NCBI GenBank assembly: GCA_011526565.1
Contig: WYBL01000151.1
Span: 62,001 to 126,000, forward strand
DNA from: Acidobacteriota bacterium
GTDB taxonomy: Bacteria > Acidobacteriota > Vicinamibacteria > Fen-336
Direction: 5' to 3'
Length of the DNA stretch: 64,000 nucleotides
Shown: piece by piece, positions 43,147 to 49,885 of the stretch
Layout of the letters: each line of letters begins with the position of its first letter
How positions within the stretch are numbered: the first letter of the stretch is position 1
The notes under the pieces: generated by a model
Seen by the model: the letters and a program-made list of their open reading frames with translations, nothing else
What the model was told of the DNA's origin: nothing
The model's database searches: none
Program-made: the position numbers and the translations under genes

Positions 43147-44462
43147 TCGTCGCCCTCGTCGTGCGATTCGAACCGCGCGCACGCTGCACGCCAGCGGACG
43201 GGCACGCTCCCTGTCCAGCCGTTGCGCTGCTTCGCGATCAGCACCTCAGCGGCGCCGTCCTGGATCGCGTCGACAGAGTCGGCCTGATGGATCAGCAGGG
43301 CCACGTCGGCGTCCTGCTCGACGGCGCCGGAGTCCCTGAACATCGAGAGGCTCGGCCGCTCCGGCTTGCCCGGCTGCGCGCTCTGGCGGTTGAGCTGAAC
43401 CGCCGTCAACACCGGGATGTTCAAGTCCATGGCCAGCGCCTTGAGCCCCTGGCTCGTGGCCGTGGTCCGCTCGTACAGCGACCTTGCCTTGGGGTCGTGG
43501 ATCAACCCGAGGTAGTCAACAACCAGCACGTCAAGACCATGCCGGGCCTTGTGGCGCCGGGCCGCGGCGCGGATCTGCGCCAGCGTGCGCACGTGCGGCG
43601 CCGCGAAGTAGAGCGCGCGCGAGAGGATCGGCGTCGACTCGGCCAGGCGATCGAGCGCGCGCTCGCGTTCGTCGGCGCGCCAGTAGTGCAGGCCGGCGAG
43701 GGACACCCCGGAATGCGCGAGCAGGCGCCGCGCCTGTAGCTCCTCCGCGCCCATCTCGAGGGTCACGCAGAGCACCGACTTCCCGGCCGCGGCCGCGGCC
43801 TCGCCGAAGCCGAGCAGAAGCGCGCTCTTGCCGCGCGACGTGCGAGCGCCGACCGCAACGAGCTGGCCAGGTCGCCAGCCGCCAGCCCGCAGCCGCCGAT
43901 CCAGGTCGGGCAGGCCGGAGCTGACGCCGACTGCGCGGCCCTGAATCTCGGCCTCGAGGGTCGCCCAAGTCGACGCCGCGACGGCGGCCAGGTCGAGCAC
44001 GGCGGGCGATGCCGGCGCCGCCCCGTCGAGCAGTCGCTCAACGCCCGCGCGCAGGTCGTCGGGTGCGGCATCGCCGGAGTCGGCCTGCTCGGCCAGGGCC
44101 CGCAGCGACTCAGCCATGCGCCGGCAGGCGCCGTGCCGTGCGACTCGGCGCGCCCACTCGACGGCCGCCGACTCGGCGACGACGGGCACACCGTCGAGCA
44201 AGCCGGCGATGTAGGCGACGCCCCCGGCCGCCTCGAGCTGGGCCGCCTGCGCCAGCTCGGCGCGCAGGGTCATGAGGTCGAGCGAACGGTCGGCGTCGGC
44301 GAGTTGAAGCAGCGTCCGGTAGACGATGCGATGCCCGGGCCGGGCGAAGTCATCGGCGGTCAGGTGGTCAGCGACGGCGCCGAGCAGCGCCGGCGCGGTC
44401 AGCACAGCGCCCAGCAGCGCCCGCTCGGTTTCGATCGCGGCCGAGTCGCGGTTGCTGGTCAT
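43143..44462 (-). CDS. dnaB: Replicative DNA helicase, DnaB type (phage-like)
   Basis: This 439-residue protein has an N-terminal DnaB helical domain (AIETERALLGAVLTAPALLGAVADHLTADDF...) and a RecA-like ATPase domain from about 170: Walker A GARTSRGKSAL, LCVTLEMGAEELQARRLLAHSG, Walker B VLVVDYLGLI, then NIPVLTAVQLNRQ and FRDSGAVEQDADVALLIH. DnaB helicases unwind DNA at the fork as hexamers loaded by an initiator. It lies 3 bases after the replication-protein gene, matching the lambda O-P / phage rep-helicase order. This means the element probably replicates autonomously after excision. Confidence 0.93.
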   Translation of the reverse strand: MTSNRDSAAIETERALLGAVLTAPALLGAVADHLTADDFARPGHRIVYRTLLQLADADRSLDLMTLRAELAQAAQLEAAGGVAYIAGLLDGVPVVAESAAVEWARRVARHGACRRMAESLRALAEQADSGDAAPDDLRAGVERLLDGAAPASPAVLDLAAVAASTWATLEAEIQGRAVGVSSGLPDLDRRLRAGGWRPGQLVAVGARTSRGKSALLLGFGEAAAAAGKSVLCVTLEMGAEELQARRLLAHSGVSLAGLHYWRADERERALDRLAESTPILSRALYFAAPHVRTLAQIRAAARRHKARHGLDVLVVDYLGLIHDPKARSLYERTTATSQGLKALAMDLNIPVLTAVQLNRQSAQPGKPERPSLSMFRDSGAVEQDADVALLIHQADSVDAIQDGAAEVLIAKQRNGWTGSVPVRWRAACARFESHDEGDE

Positions 44463-44465
44463 GCT

Positions 44466-45209
44466 CTACACCCGCTCCTTGCGCCGGCCGAAGAACTGCG
44501 GGCCCGTCGGCTCCGGCTCCGGCTTGACGTTCGGCGTCGGCGCCGGCCGCCAGTCGCCGAACGTGGCAGCGAACCGCGGCGCGCTGGCGAACCGCGCCTC
44601 CGTCGCCGCGAGGTAGCGTTGCCAAGCCGGGCGCACCGTCTCCCATCCGTGCGCCTTGACCAGCGGCGCCAGGGCCTTGCCGATCTGGCCACCGGGCGCC
44701 GTGCCGCCATCGAAGCGAGCGGCCCAGTCGTCGACGGCCTGAGTGCTCCAGGGCGCGACCCGCGAGCTTGCTCGCGAGGATCCGTTTCTCTCTTCTCTCT
44801 TCTGTGTTACGCGTAACACCGGCTTGTTACGCGTAACAGCTCCGCCCCCGTCGTGCTTCTTCCGGTAGTCGCGCATGTACGGCGCCCTGGAGCCCTGCTT
44901 TTCCTGCGCCCGCTCGCGATAGACCGCGTAGTTCAGGATCTGCCACCCGCCCGGGATCGGTGCCAGTCGGCGGCCCTCGTGGTCCGGGGTCCGCGAGTCG
45001 GGGTCAGGGCCGCAGAACTTCGCCAGCGCGGCCCGCATCTGGTCGTCGGTCACTCGGCACAGGTTGGCGAGGCCCGGAACCGAGCCCTCGACGCGGCCGT
45101 GAGCGTCGGCCAGGGCAAGGAGTGCGATCCACACGCGGACTGTGGCGTGGTCCTCGCACCAGACGGAGCTGGTCACGATCGACGAGAACAACTTGGTCCA
45201 GCCGCTCAC
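44466..45209 (-). CDS. Phage-type replication initiator (replisome-organiser-like)
   Basis: This 247-residue protein has an N-terminus SGWTKLFSSIVTSSVWCEDHATVRVWIALLALADAHGRVEGSVPGLANLCRVTDDQMRAALAKF, typical of phage replication proteins with a winged-helix origin-binding domain. A basic linker (RAPYMRDYRKKHDGGG) follows, then a C-terminal helical domain (WETVRPAWQRYLAATEAR) that would contact the helicase. The linker is encoded by DNA with two 14-bp palindromes (44805-44838), so the gene may contain its own origin, as lambda O does. GTG start overlaps the upstream stop (GTGA). Confidence 0.8.
   Translation of the reverse strand: MSGWTKLFSSIVTSSVWCEDHATVRVWIALLALADAHGRVEGSVPGLANLCRVTDDQMRAALAKFCGPDPDSRTPDHEGRRLAPIPGGWQILNYAVYRERAQEKQGSRAPYMRDYRKKHDGGGAVTRNKPVLRVTQKREERNGSSRASSRVAPWSTQAVDDWAARFDGGTAPGGQIGKALAPLVKAHGWETVRPAWQRYLAATEARFASAPRFAATFGDWRPAPTPNVKPEPEPTGPQFFGRRKERV
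44785..44838. other. Candidate replication origin inside the initiator gene
   Basis: Two identical 14-bp palindromes, TGTTACGCGTAACA, at 44805-44818 and 44825-44838 have starts exactly 20 bp apart (two helical turns). They lie next to a pyrimidine tract (TTTCTCTCTTCTCTCTTCT, 44784-44802), the least GC-rich stretch of the gene. Iterons in the middle of an initiator gene beside an easily melted tract is the lambda-type ori layout. Confidence 0.5.
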
Positions 45210-45595
45210 GCGCGCGCCTCGAGTCTCCAGGCGACGCGCGGGCCGGAGCGGTCGCTACCGTCGCGGAGTCGCGCCTCCCGCTCGACGGCGCGCCGGAGCC
45301 GGCCGCGGGTGACGTGGCGCAGTACCTCGAGCAGGTCGTCGTCGACCAGCGACAGCGGGACGCGCGACGACCACGGGAGCCGGCGGATCGGCGAGGGCGG
45401 GATGCGCGGCCAGGTGCGGGCGCTCACGCGGCACCTCGAGCCAGCGCTACCAGCTCGCGGACGTGGCCCACTGGGCTCGAGCAGCAGGTTGTTCTCGACG
45501 TCGACCACGCCCTGCGCTACGCTGTCGTTGATCTCGTCGTGCTGTTCCGCCGCGGCGCCCCTGGCAGGGCCCGCGGCGGGCGTGTTTCTGCTCAC
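45206..45595 (-). CDS. Hypothetical basic protein of the element
   Basis: A 129-residue ORF starts at GTG overlapping the upstream stop (GTGA) and ends overlapping the initiator start. The second half is the better-looking part: PLSLVDDDLLEVLRHVTRGRLRRAVEREARLRDG, a basic helical domain. An internal GTG near 45425 could be the real start, leaving a 73-residue protein. No family is recognised. Confidence 0.4.
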   Translation of the reverse strand: MSRNTPAAGPARGAAAEQHDEINDSVAQGVVDVENNLLLEPSGPRPRAGSAGSRCRVSARTWPRIPPSPIRRLPWSSRVPLSLVDDDLLEVLRHVTRGRLRRAVEREARLRDGSDRSGPRVAWRLEARA

Positions 45596-45810
45596 GACTT
45601 GCGGCCCCCCGCCTCGCGCACCGCGGCACACAAAGCACCGGCGCCGACGTAGACCAGCGCTGACCGCATCTCCTCGGCTCGGGCCGGGAGGTCGCCGAGC
45701 ACTTCGCACACCAGCGCCTCGGCCGCGTCGTCATCGTCCGCGGCGTGCAGGGCGACGCGCTCCGCCAGGCGGCCGAGCCGCTCGAGGGTCGCGGCGTCCG
45801 GGGGGGTCAT
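45592..45810 (-). CDS. Small acidic helical protein of the element
   Basis: A 72-residue protein starts at ATG overlapping the AlpA-like stop (ATGA). It is helical and acidic (PPDAATLERLGRLAERVALHAADDDDAAEALVCEVLGDLPARAEEMRSALVYVGAGALCAAVREAGG). Its position after alpA and before replication genes is where satellites carry small regulators. No family is recognised. Confidence 0.5.
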   Translation of the reverse strand: MTPPDAATLERLGRLAERVALHAADDDDAAEALVCEVLGDLPARAEEMRSALVYVGAGALCAAVREAGGRKS

Positions 45811-46034
45811 GCGGCCTCCGAACTGCTGACGACGGGCCGGGACTCCAGCCAGCACAACACCTCGGCGCGGACCCACGCCTTGCCGCGGCGACCGATCCGC
45901 CGTGCAGCGGGGAAGCGACCCTCTCGCTCCAGCAGGTAGCGCCACGCCCGCGACAGGCCCGTGAGCCTGGCAACCTCGGCCTCGCGGATGAAGTAGGCGG
46001 CCGGTCCGTCGCCGCCGCTGCCCTGTCGTCCCAT
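45807..46034 (-). CDS. alpA: AlpA-family helix-turn-helix regulator / excisionase-like
   Basis: This 75-residue protein reads YFIREAEVARLTGLSRAWRYLLEREGRFPAARRIGRRGKAWVRAEVLCWLESRP, the MerR-like winged helix of AlpA/excisionase proteins (FLRLKEVxxxTGLSRSTIY...FPxxxxLGxRxVGWxxxEVxxWL pattern). In P4-like satellites and Gram-negative PICIs AlpA activates excision and element genes. GGGAGGG lies 5 bases before the ATG. It is the first gene after a 96-base gap holding repeated sequences, so it likely begins the early transcript. Confidence 0.85.
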   Translation of the reverse strand: MGRQGSGGDGPAAYFIREAEVARLTGLSRAWRYLLEREGRFPAARRIGRRGKAWVRAEVLCWLESRPVVSSSEAA

Positions 46035-46139
46035 CGGTCCCTCCCGCGGCAGGCCGTCTAGGCCCGCCGTCTGGAGAGACTGTCGTCTAGGGACGCCTAG
46101 GCCCGTGGTAGCGCAAATCCGCGGGTTCGCCTATTTGCG
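46035..46139 (-). promoter_or_regulatory. Gap upstream of alpA with repeats, probable control region
   Basis: CTAGGCCCG occurs at 46059 and 46098, with a further GTCTAGGG between them. A 7-bp inverted repeat (CGCAAAT, 46112-46118, with ATTTGCG, 46133-46139) overlaps the end of the upstream gene. It is the only sizeable gap between the integrase end and the helicase, so a promoter and operator for the alpA-replication transcript are expected here. No clear -35/-10 pair is seen. Confidence 0.4.
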
Positions 46140-46790
46140 TGCGACGCGCACGACTCGCACGCCCGCGGCTTCCGCCTCGCGCAGCGTCTCGGGCGATATG
46201 TAGGCCTCGGCCTGGCGCTGCGCGTACTCGGCCGGCGCGCGGTCCGCCGTGCGCTTCACGAGCCGCCAGAGGTCGCCGGGCACCGGCTCGCCCATCTGGT
46301 CGAGAAGCTCCGCCAGCGTCGCGCACAGCAGGCCGTCGCGACTCTTCTTGACGGGCAGGCCGGCCGCGAGCAGCTCAAGCGCGACGTCGGCCGCGAAGCG
46401 CTCGCGCCAGCGCGGCGGCCGACGCCCTCGCAGTCCAGGCGTCACCTTCACGGCGCCCACGCGCTGCCGGATCTCGCGCAGCGCCTCGCGCCAAGGACCG
46501 ACGCCGCCCGCATTCGCCGCGAGCCCAGGGAACGCGAGCAGGAACCGCGACGCCGTTTCGTCTAGAGCGTCGTCCAAGGTGGCGAGCGCGCTTTGGACCT
46601 TGGGCAGTCTCGCGACCAGCGCAGCGCGATCCGGCCGGTCAGCCTCGAAGCGGTCGGCCCATCCTCGCCGCTCGCCACCGCGCGCGTAGAGCGCGGCCAG
46701 GCCTGCCAGTCGGTTGAGCGTGCGGCGCGGCAAGTCGAAAGCACGCAACGTGCTCGCTGCGAGCTTGCGCGCGGCCGGCGAGAGCTTCAC
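46131..46790 (-). CDS. Hypothetical protein coupled to the integrase
   Basis: This 219-residue protein starts at GTG overlapping the integrase stop (GTGA). It is largely helical: a tract around RKLAASTLRAFDLPRRTLNRLAGLAALYA, a central FLLAFPGLAANAGGVGPWREALREIRQRVG, and a basic GLRGRRPPRWRERFAADVALELLAAGL. It ends in VRVVRVARK. It may assist recombination or control excision, given coupling, but no known domain is recognised. Confidence 0.55.
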   Translation of the reverse strand: MKLSPAARKLAASTLRAFDLPRRTLNRLAGLAALYARGGERRGWADRFEADRPDRAALVARLPKVQSALATLDDALDETASRFLLAFPGLAANAGGVGPWREALREIRQRVGAVKVTPGLRGRRPPRWRERFAADVALELLAAGLPVKKSRDGLLCATLAELLDQMGEPVPGDLWRLVKRTADRAPAEYAQRQAEAYISPETLREAEAAGVRVVRVARK

Positions 46791-48187
46791 TTCGCCCACG
46801 CGAGGACCTTCCCCTTCTCCGGCGCGCCGGGCGTCTTGAGGATGCGGCGCAGCTCGGCGTCCCATGCCGTCATCGCGGCCACGCGCTCGGGCCACAGCTC
46901 GGAGCGGTCATAGATCAGGGTCGCCGCGGCGACGCCGTTGCCCGCGGTCGCTGCGTGGCCGAGCAGCCGGGACACGACGTCGAGCCGCACGCCCAGCTCT
47001 CGCAACTTGGTCGCGACGGTCCGCCGGAGGTCGTGCGGCGTCCAAGGGTCGGCCTTCGCGCTCGCCTTCTTCTTCCGCTTCGCCCCGCCATCGTCGAGCC
47101 GCTCGATCGCGCGGCGCAGCGCCATCATCAGCCGGCCCCCGCGCAGCTCGTAGTAGTCGGGGAACAGTCTGCCCTTCTTGTTCGGCATCGCCTGCAACGT
47201 CTCGACGATCAGCGTCGGCAGCGGTACGTCCAGGTCCGGCGCCGGACCCTTGCGCTTGCCGCGGGTGGCCTTGCCTTTGCGGTTCGAGGCCGGGACCGTC
47301 CACACGGCGCGCTCGAGGTCGAATTGGTCCCACGTCGCCGCGGCCGTCTCGCCGCGGCGCGTGCCGCAGCAGAGCAGCAGCCGCCAGAACGCGCGGGGAA
47401 CCGGAGAGAGCTTCTCGGTCGCGGCCCACAGGTGCTGGATCTCGTCATCGGTCAGCACGCGGGCCCGCGGCGCCTCGTCCGTCAACGGCTTCATCTGTGA
47501 CACGAGGTCGAACGGCAGGCGGTCCTCCGCGACGGCCCAGCGCGACGCCGCGCGCAGGAACTCCATCACGCGGTTGCCCATCACGCCGCCGATGCGGGCG
47601 AGGTCGTCGCGCAACTCGTAGCGCTTCAGCTCGGCGACCGGCCGCAACGTCGTCGTGAGACGGACGGTCCGCGCCCGACGCCGCTTGCCCTCGCTCGCTT
47701 CCGGCTCGGGCCCGATGTAGGCGTTCAGCATCCGAGTTCGTTCGTCGCGCGTGCGCTCCGCCCACCGGCCGCCCTGATTCTCGATGTACGCCGCGGCCGC
47801 CGCCGCCAGCGTCTCCTGGCGCTGGCGCTGTTCTTCGTCGGCCCGGGCCCGCAGCGCTTCGGCCTCGGCCTGGCGCTCGGCCTCCCGTGCGGCGATCGGG
47901 TCGCCGCCCCCGCGTCGGATCTTGCGTTGCTCGGCCGCGGCGATCCGCGCATCCGCGAGTGACATGCCGCCGCGGCCCTCGCGGCACTCGCCGAGCACCA
48001 GCAGCCGCTTGACGTCCGAGCCAGGAAGGCGGAAGCGATAGACCCAGGTGCGCCCCCCGGCGCTGGACACTCGGAGCGCGAGCCCGCTTTCCTTCCCCGG
48101 CCCGGCATCGAAGTAGAAGTCGCGTTCGCGGCCGGGTCGCGGCTTCGCTGACTTCGCCCACTCCCACGTCATGCGCTTCGCTGGCAT
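46787..48187 (-). CDS. int: Tyrosine recombinase / integrase (P4-type)
   Basis: This 466-residue protein has an N-terminal DUF4102-like arm-binding domain (KESGLALRVSSAGGRTWVYRFRLPG...LGECREGRGGMSLADARIAAAE), a helical core-binding domain (about 150-270) and a catalytic domain. The catalytic residues are Arg in CCGTRRGETAAATW, HxxR in HDLRRTVATKL, the second His in RLLGHAA and nucleophile Tyr in LIYDRSELW. Start ATG 48187 has GGGAGG 7 bases upstream; a longer open frame to 48334 covers repeat DNA and is not used. The gene sits beside attR and reads inward. It should catalyse integration into tRNA-Pro. Confidence 0.96.
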   Translation of the reverse strand: MPAKRMTWEWAKSAKPRPGRERDFYFDAGPGKESGLALRVSSAGGRTWVYRFRLPGSDVKRLLVLGECREGRGGMSLADARIAAAEQRKIRRGGGDPIAAREAERQAEAEALRARADEEQRQRQETLAAAAAAYIENQGGRWAERTRDERTRMLNAYIGPEPEASEGKRRRARTVRLTTTLRPVAELKRYELRDDLARIGGVMGNRVMEFLRAASRWAVAEDRLPFDLVSQMKPLTDEAPRARVLTDDEIQHLWAATEKLSPVPRAFWRLLLCCGTRRGETAAATWDQFDLERAVWTVPASNRKGKATRGKRKGPAPDLDVPLPTLIVETLQAMPNKKGRLFPDYYELRGGRLMMALRRAIERLDDGGAKRKKKASAKADPWTPHDLRRTVATKLRELGVRLDVVSRLLGHAATAGNGVAAATLIYDRSELWPERVAAMTAWDAELRRILKTPGAPEKGKVLAWAK

Positions 48188-48201
48188 CGCCCTACCTCCC
48201 G

Positions 48202-48224
48202 CCGGGTTACCGGACCGGGTTACC
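48202..48224 (-). repeat. Arm-like site, inverted copy (paired GGTAACCC)
   Basis: Read on the minus strand it gives GGTAACCCGG twice, starts 13 bases apart. It is 15 bases upstream of the int start codon. Confidence 0.55.
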
Positions 48225-48274
48225 AGCGCCGGAGAACTCCTGCTTCGAGGAGCGGCGTCTCCTGCTCCGCGGTT

Positions 48275-48298
48275 CCGGTAACCCGTTCGGTAACCCGG
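48275..48298 (+). repeat. Arm-like site, right copy (paired GGTAACCC)
   Basis: Identical over 24 bp to 38718-38741 and in the same orientation, about 129 bp inside the right core. Confidence 0.65.
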
Positions 48299-48426
48299 AG
48301 AAGGGTAGCACCCCTTACCTCGGTTGACCAGCATTTACGCAACAGAATCGGTCACAAGCCACGAAGAGAGAGTCAGTTACGAGGAATGTTCAGGACGGAC
48401 GCGAGCTTGCCGAAAAGTGCCAGAAA

Positions 48427-48472
48427 CTGCTTTGGGAGCAGGAGTTCGCTGGTTCAAATCCAGCCGCCCCGA
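48427..48472 (+). repeat. attR: 22-bp core plus displaced 3' remnant of the original tRNA-Pro
   Basis: 48427-48448 is identical to the left core. The bases that follow continue as a tRNA 3' half up to the discriminator at 48472, but with T-stem GCTGG/CCAGC where the intact gene has GAAGG/CCTTC. No 5' half precedes it, so this is a remnant and not a tRNA gene. Confidence 0.88.
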
Positions 48473-48493
48473 TGACCCCGTAGAATCGGCCAC

Positions 48494-49102
48494 GTGGAGC
48501 GCGTGACGCGGCTGCTGGTCGCCAGCCAGAACCCCGGCAAGCTGGCCGAGATGCAGAAGCTGGCCGCCGGGCTGCACCTCGAGATCGTCGCGCCGCGCGA
48601 CGTGGGGTTGCTCGTGGCGCCCGAGGAGCCCGGCAGCACCTTCCTCGAGAACGCCGAGCTGAAGGCCCGCCACTACTCGCTGGCCTCCGGCCTCGTCACC
48701 GTGGCCGACGACTCCGGGATCTGCGTCGAGGCGCTGGGCGGCGAGCCGGGGCTGCACTCCGCGCGCTTCGGCGGGCTGCGCGCGAGCGACGCCGACCGCA
48801 ACCGGCTGCTGCTCGAGAAGCTCGCCGGGGTGCCGCCGGCGCGCCGCGGCGCCCGCTTCGTCAGCGCGGTGGCGGTCGCCCGCGGCGAGGAGATCGCCTT
48901 CGCGGTGCAGGAGACCGCCGACGGGCGCATCGCCGATGCGCCGGCGGGGGAGAACGGGTTCGGCTACGACCCGCTGTTCTTCTTCCCGCCTCTCGGCCGC
49001 ACGTTCGGCCAGCTCGACCCGGCCGAGAAGGACCGGGTCAGCCACCGCGGCAAGGCCTTCGCCGCGCTCAGGACCTGGCTGCGCTCGACCTTCCCGGCCT
49101 GA
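48494..49102 (+). CDS. rdgB: XTP/dITP pyrophosphatase (RdgB/HAM1)
   Basis: This 202-residue house-cleaning enzyme hydrolyses ITP, dITP and XTP to monophosphates. It has N-terminal [17 protein letters not shown], the loop [27 protein letters not shown] and late motif [38 protein letters not shown], all family hallmarks. Start GTG 48494 was used; GTG 48503 is possible. It begins 21 bases after the attR remnant, so the element integrated immediately upstream and may have separated rdgB from its original promoter with tRNA-Pro. The 3' end overlaps rph by 35 bases on the opposite strand. Confidence 0.95.
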   Translation: MERVTRLLVASQNPGKLAEMQKLAAGLHLEIVAPRDVGLLVAPEEPGSTFLENAELKARHYSLASGLVTVADDSGICVEALGGEPGLHSARFGGLRASDADRNRLLLEKLAGVPPARRGARFVSAVAVARGEEIAFAVQETADGRIADAPAGENGFGYDPLFFFPPLGRTFGQLDPAEKDRVSHRGKAFAALRTWLRSTFPA

Positions 49103-49826
49103 GCACGACCTCGCCCAGCACCGACTTCTGCAGCGCGATCAGCTCCTGCACGCCCTTGTCGGCGAGCGAGAGCATCGACAGCAGGTCGTCGTCGCCGAAC
49201 GGCGTCTCTTCGGCCGTGCCCTGCAGCTCGACGAAACGGCCGCTGCCGGTGCGCACGACGTTCATGTCGACCTCGGCGCTCGAGTCCTCCTCGTAGTCGA
49301 GGTCGAGCAGCAACTCTCCGCCGACGCGGCCGATCGAGGTGGCCGCCACGAAGTCGGTCAGCGGGAGCTGGGCGCCCATCAGCCCGCGCTTCTGCAGCGA
49401 GCGCAGCGCCAGCACCAGCGCGACGTAGGCGCCGGTGATCGAGGCGGTGCGGGTGCCGCCGTCCGCCTGCAGCACGTCGCAGTCGACCCACAGCGTGCGC
49501 TCGCCCAGTGCGCCGAGGTCGGTCACCGCGCGCAGCGAGCGGCCGATCAGGCGCTGGATCTCGTGGGTGCGGCCGGAAGCGCCGCCGCGGCCGGACTCGC
49601 GCGGGGTGCGGGTCGAGGTCGCGCGCGGCAGCATGCCGTACTCGGCCGTGACCCAGCCGCCGCCCTTGCCCCGCATCCACTGCGGCACCCGCTCCTCGAT
49701 CGACACCGTGCACAGCACGCGGGTCTCGCCGACGTCGATCAGCGCGGAGCCCTCCGCGTGTTTCGCCCAGCCCGGCGTGATCGTCACCTTGCGGAGCGCG
49801 TCGGCAGCCCGACCGTCCTTGCGCAT
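49068..49826 (-). CDS. rph: Ribonuclease PH
   Basis: This 252-residue phosphorolytic 3'-5' exoribonuclease matures tRNA ends. It has the conserved [81 protein letters not shown] and [17 protein letters not shown] (metal/phosphate site). Full length for the family. Its 3' end overlaps the 3' end of rdgB by 35 bases; in many genomes the two genes are adjacent in the same direction, here they converge. Confidence 0.97.
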   Translation of the reverse strand: MRKDGRAADALRKVTITPGWAKHAEGSALIDVGETRVLCTVSIEERVPQWMRGKGGGWVTAEYGMLPRATSTRTPRESGRGGASGRTHEIQRLIGRSLRAVTDLGALGERTLWVDCDVLQADGGTRTASITGAYVALVLALRSLQKRGLMGAQLPLTDFVAATSIGRVGGELLLDLDYEEDSSAEVDMNVVRTGSGRFVELQGTAEETPFGDDDLLSMLSLADKGVQELIALQKSVLGEVVLRPGRSSAARS

Positions 49827-49885
49827 GCGTCCTCCCTGGCGCGGCCCGAGGTCGATTCGGGCCGCGAAATCCGAGATGCGGAAGT

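Larger units (their letters stand above)
48188..48426. other. Non-coding right end of the element: int promoter region and arm sites
   Basis: No gene is seen. It carries two arm-like repeats (48202-48224 and 48275-48298) and a relatively AT-rich stretch (about 48318-48400). The arm repeats lie directly upstream of int, so bound integrase could also control its own promoter. Confidence 0.55.
38633..48448. mobile_element. Integrative element in tRNA-Pro(TGG), phage-satellite (PICI-like) candidate
   Basis: It is bounded by a perfect 22-bp repeat of the tRNA-Pro anticodon region. The interior of about 9.8 kb carries, all on the minus strand and mostly with overlapping stops and starts: tyrosine integrase, a 219-aa unknown, AlpA-like regulator, two small unknowns, replication protein, DnaB-type helicase, a 155-aa unknown, Nu1-type terminase small subunit, three unknowns, a HExxH protein, a LexA-like winged-helix protein and three unknowns. 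No portal, large terminase, capsid, tail or conjugation gene is present. No frameshift is evident, so it looks intact. Integrase + AlpA + replication + TerS without TerL is the known pattern of phage-inducible chromosomal islands; a decayed prophage is the alternative. Confidence 0.8.

Noticed and set aside
48188-48334. Longer N-terminus for the integrase (start at 48334)
   Set aside because: The extra 49 codons cover the paired GGTAACCC repeats. The ATG at 48187 has a good ribosome-binding site and begins where the family homology begins.
48427-48472. Apparent second tRNA-Pro gene
   Set aside because: Only the anticodon arm and 3' half are present, and the upstream sequence cannot form the acceptor or D-arm. 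It is the attR remnant.
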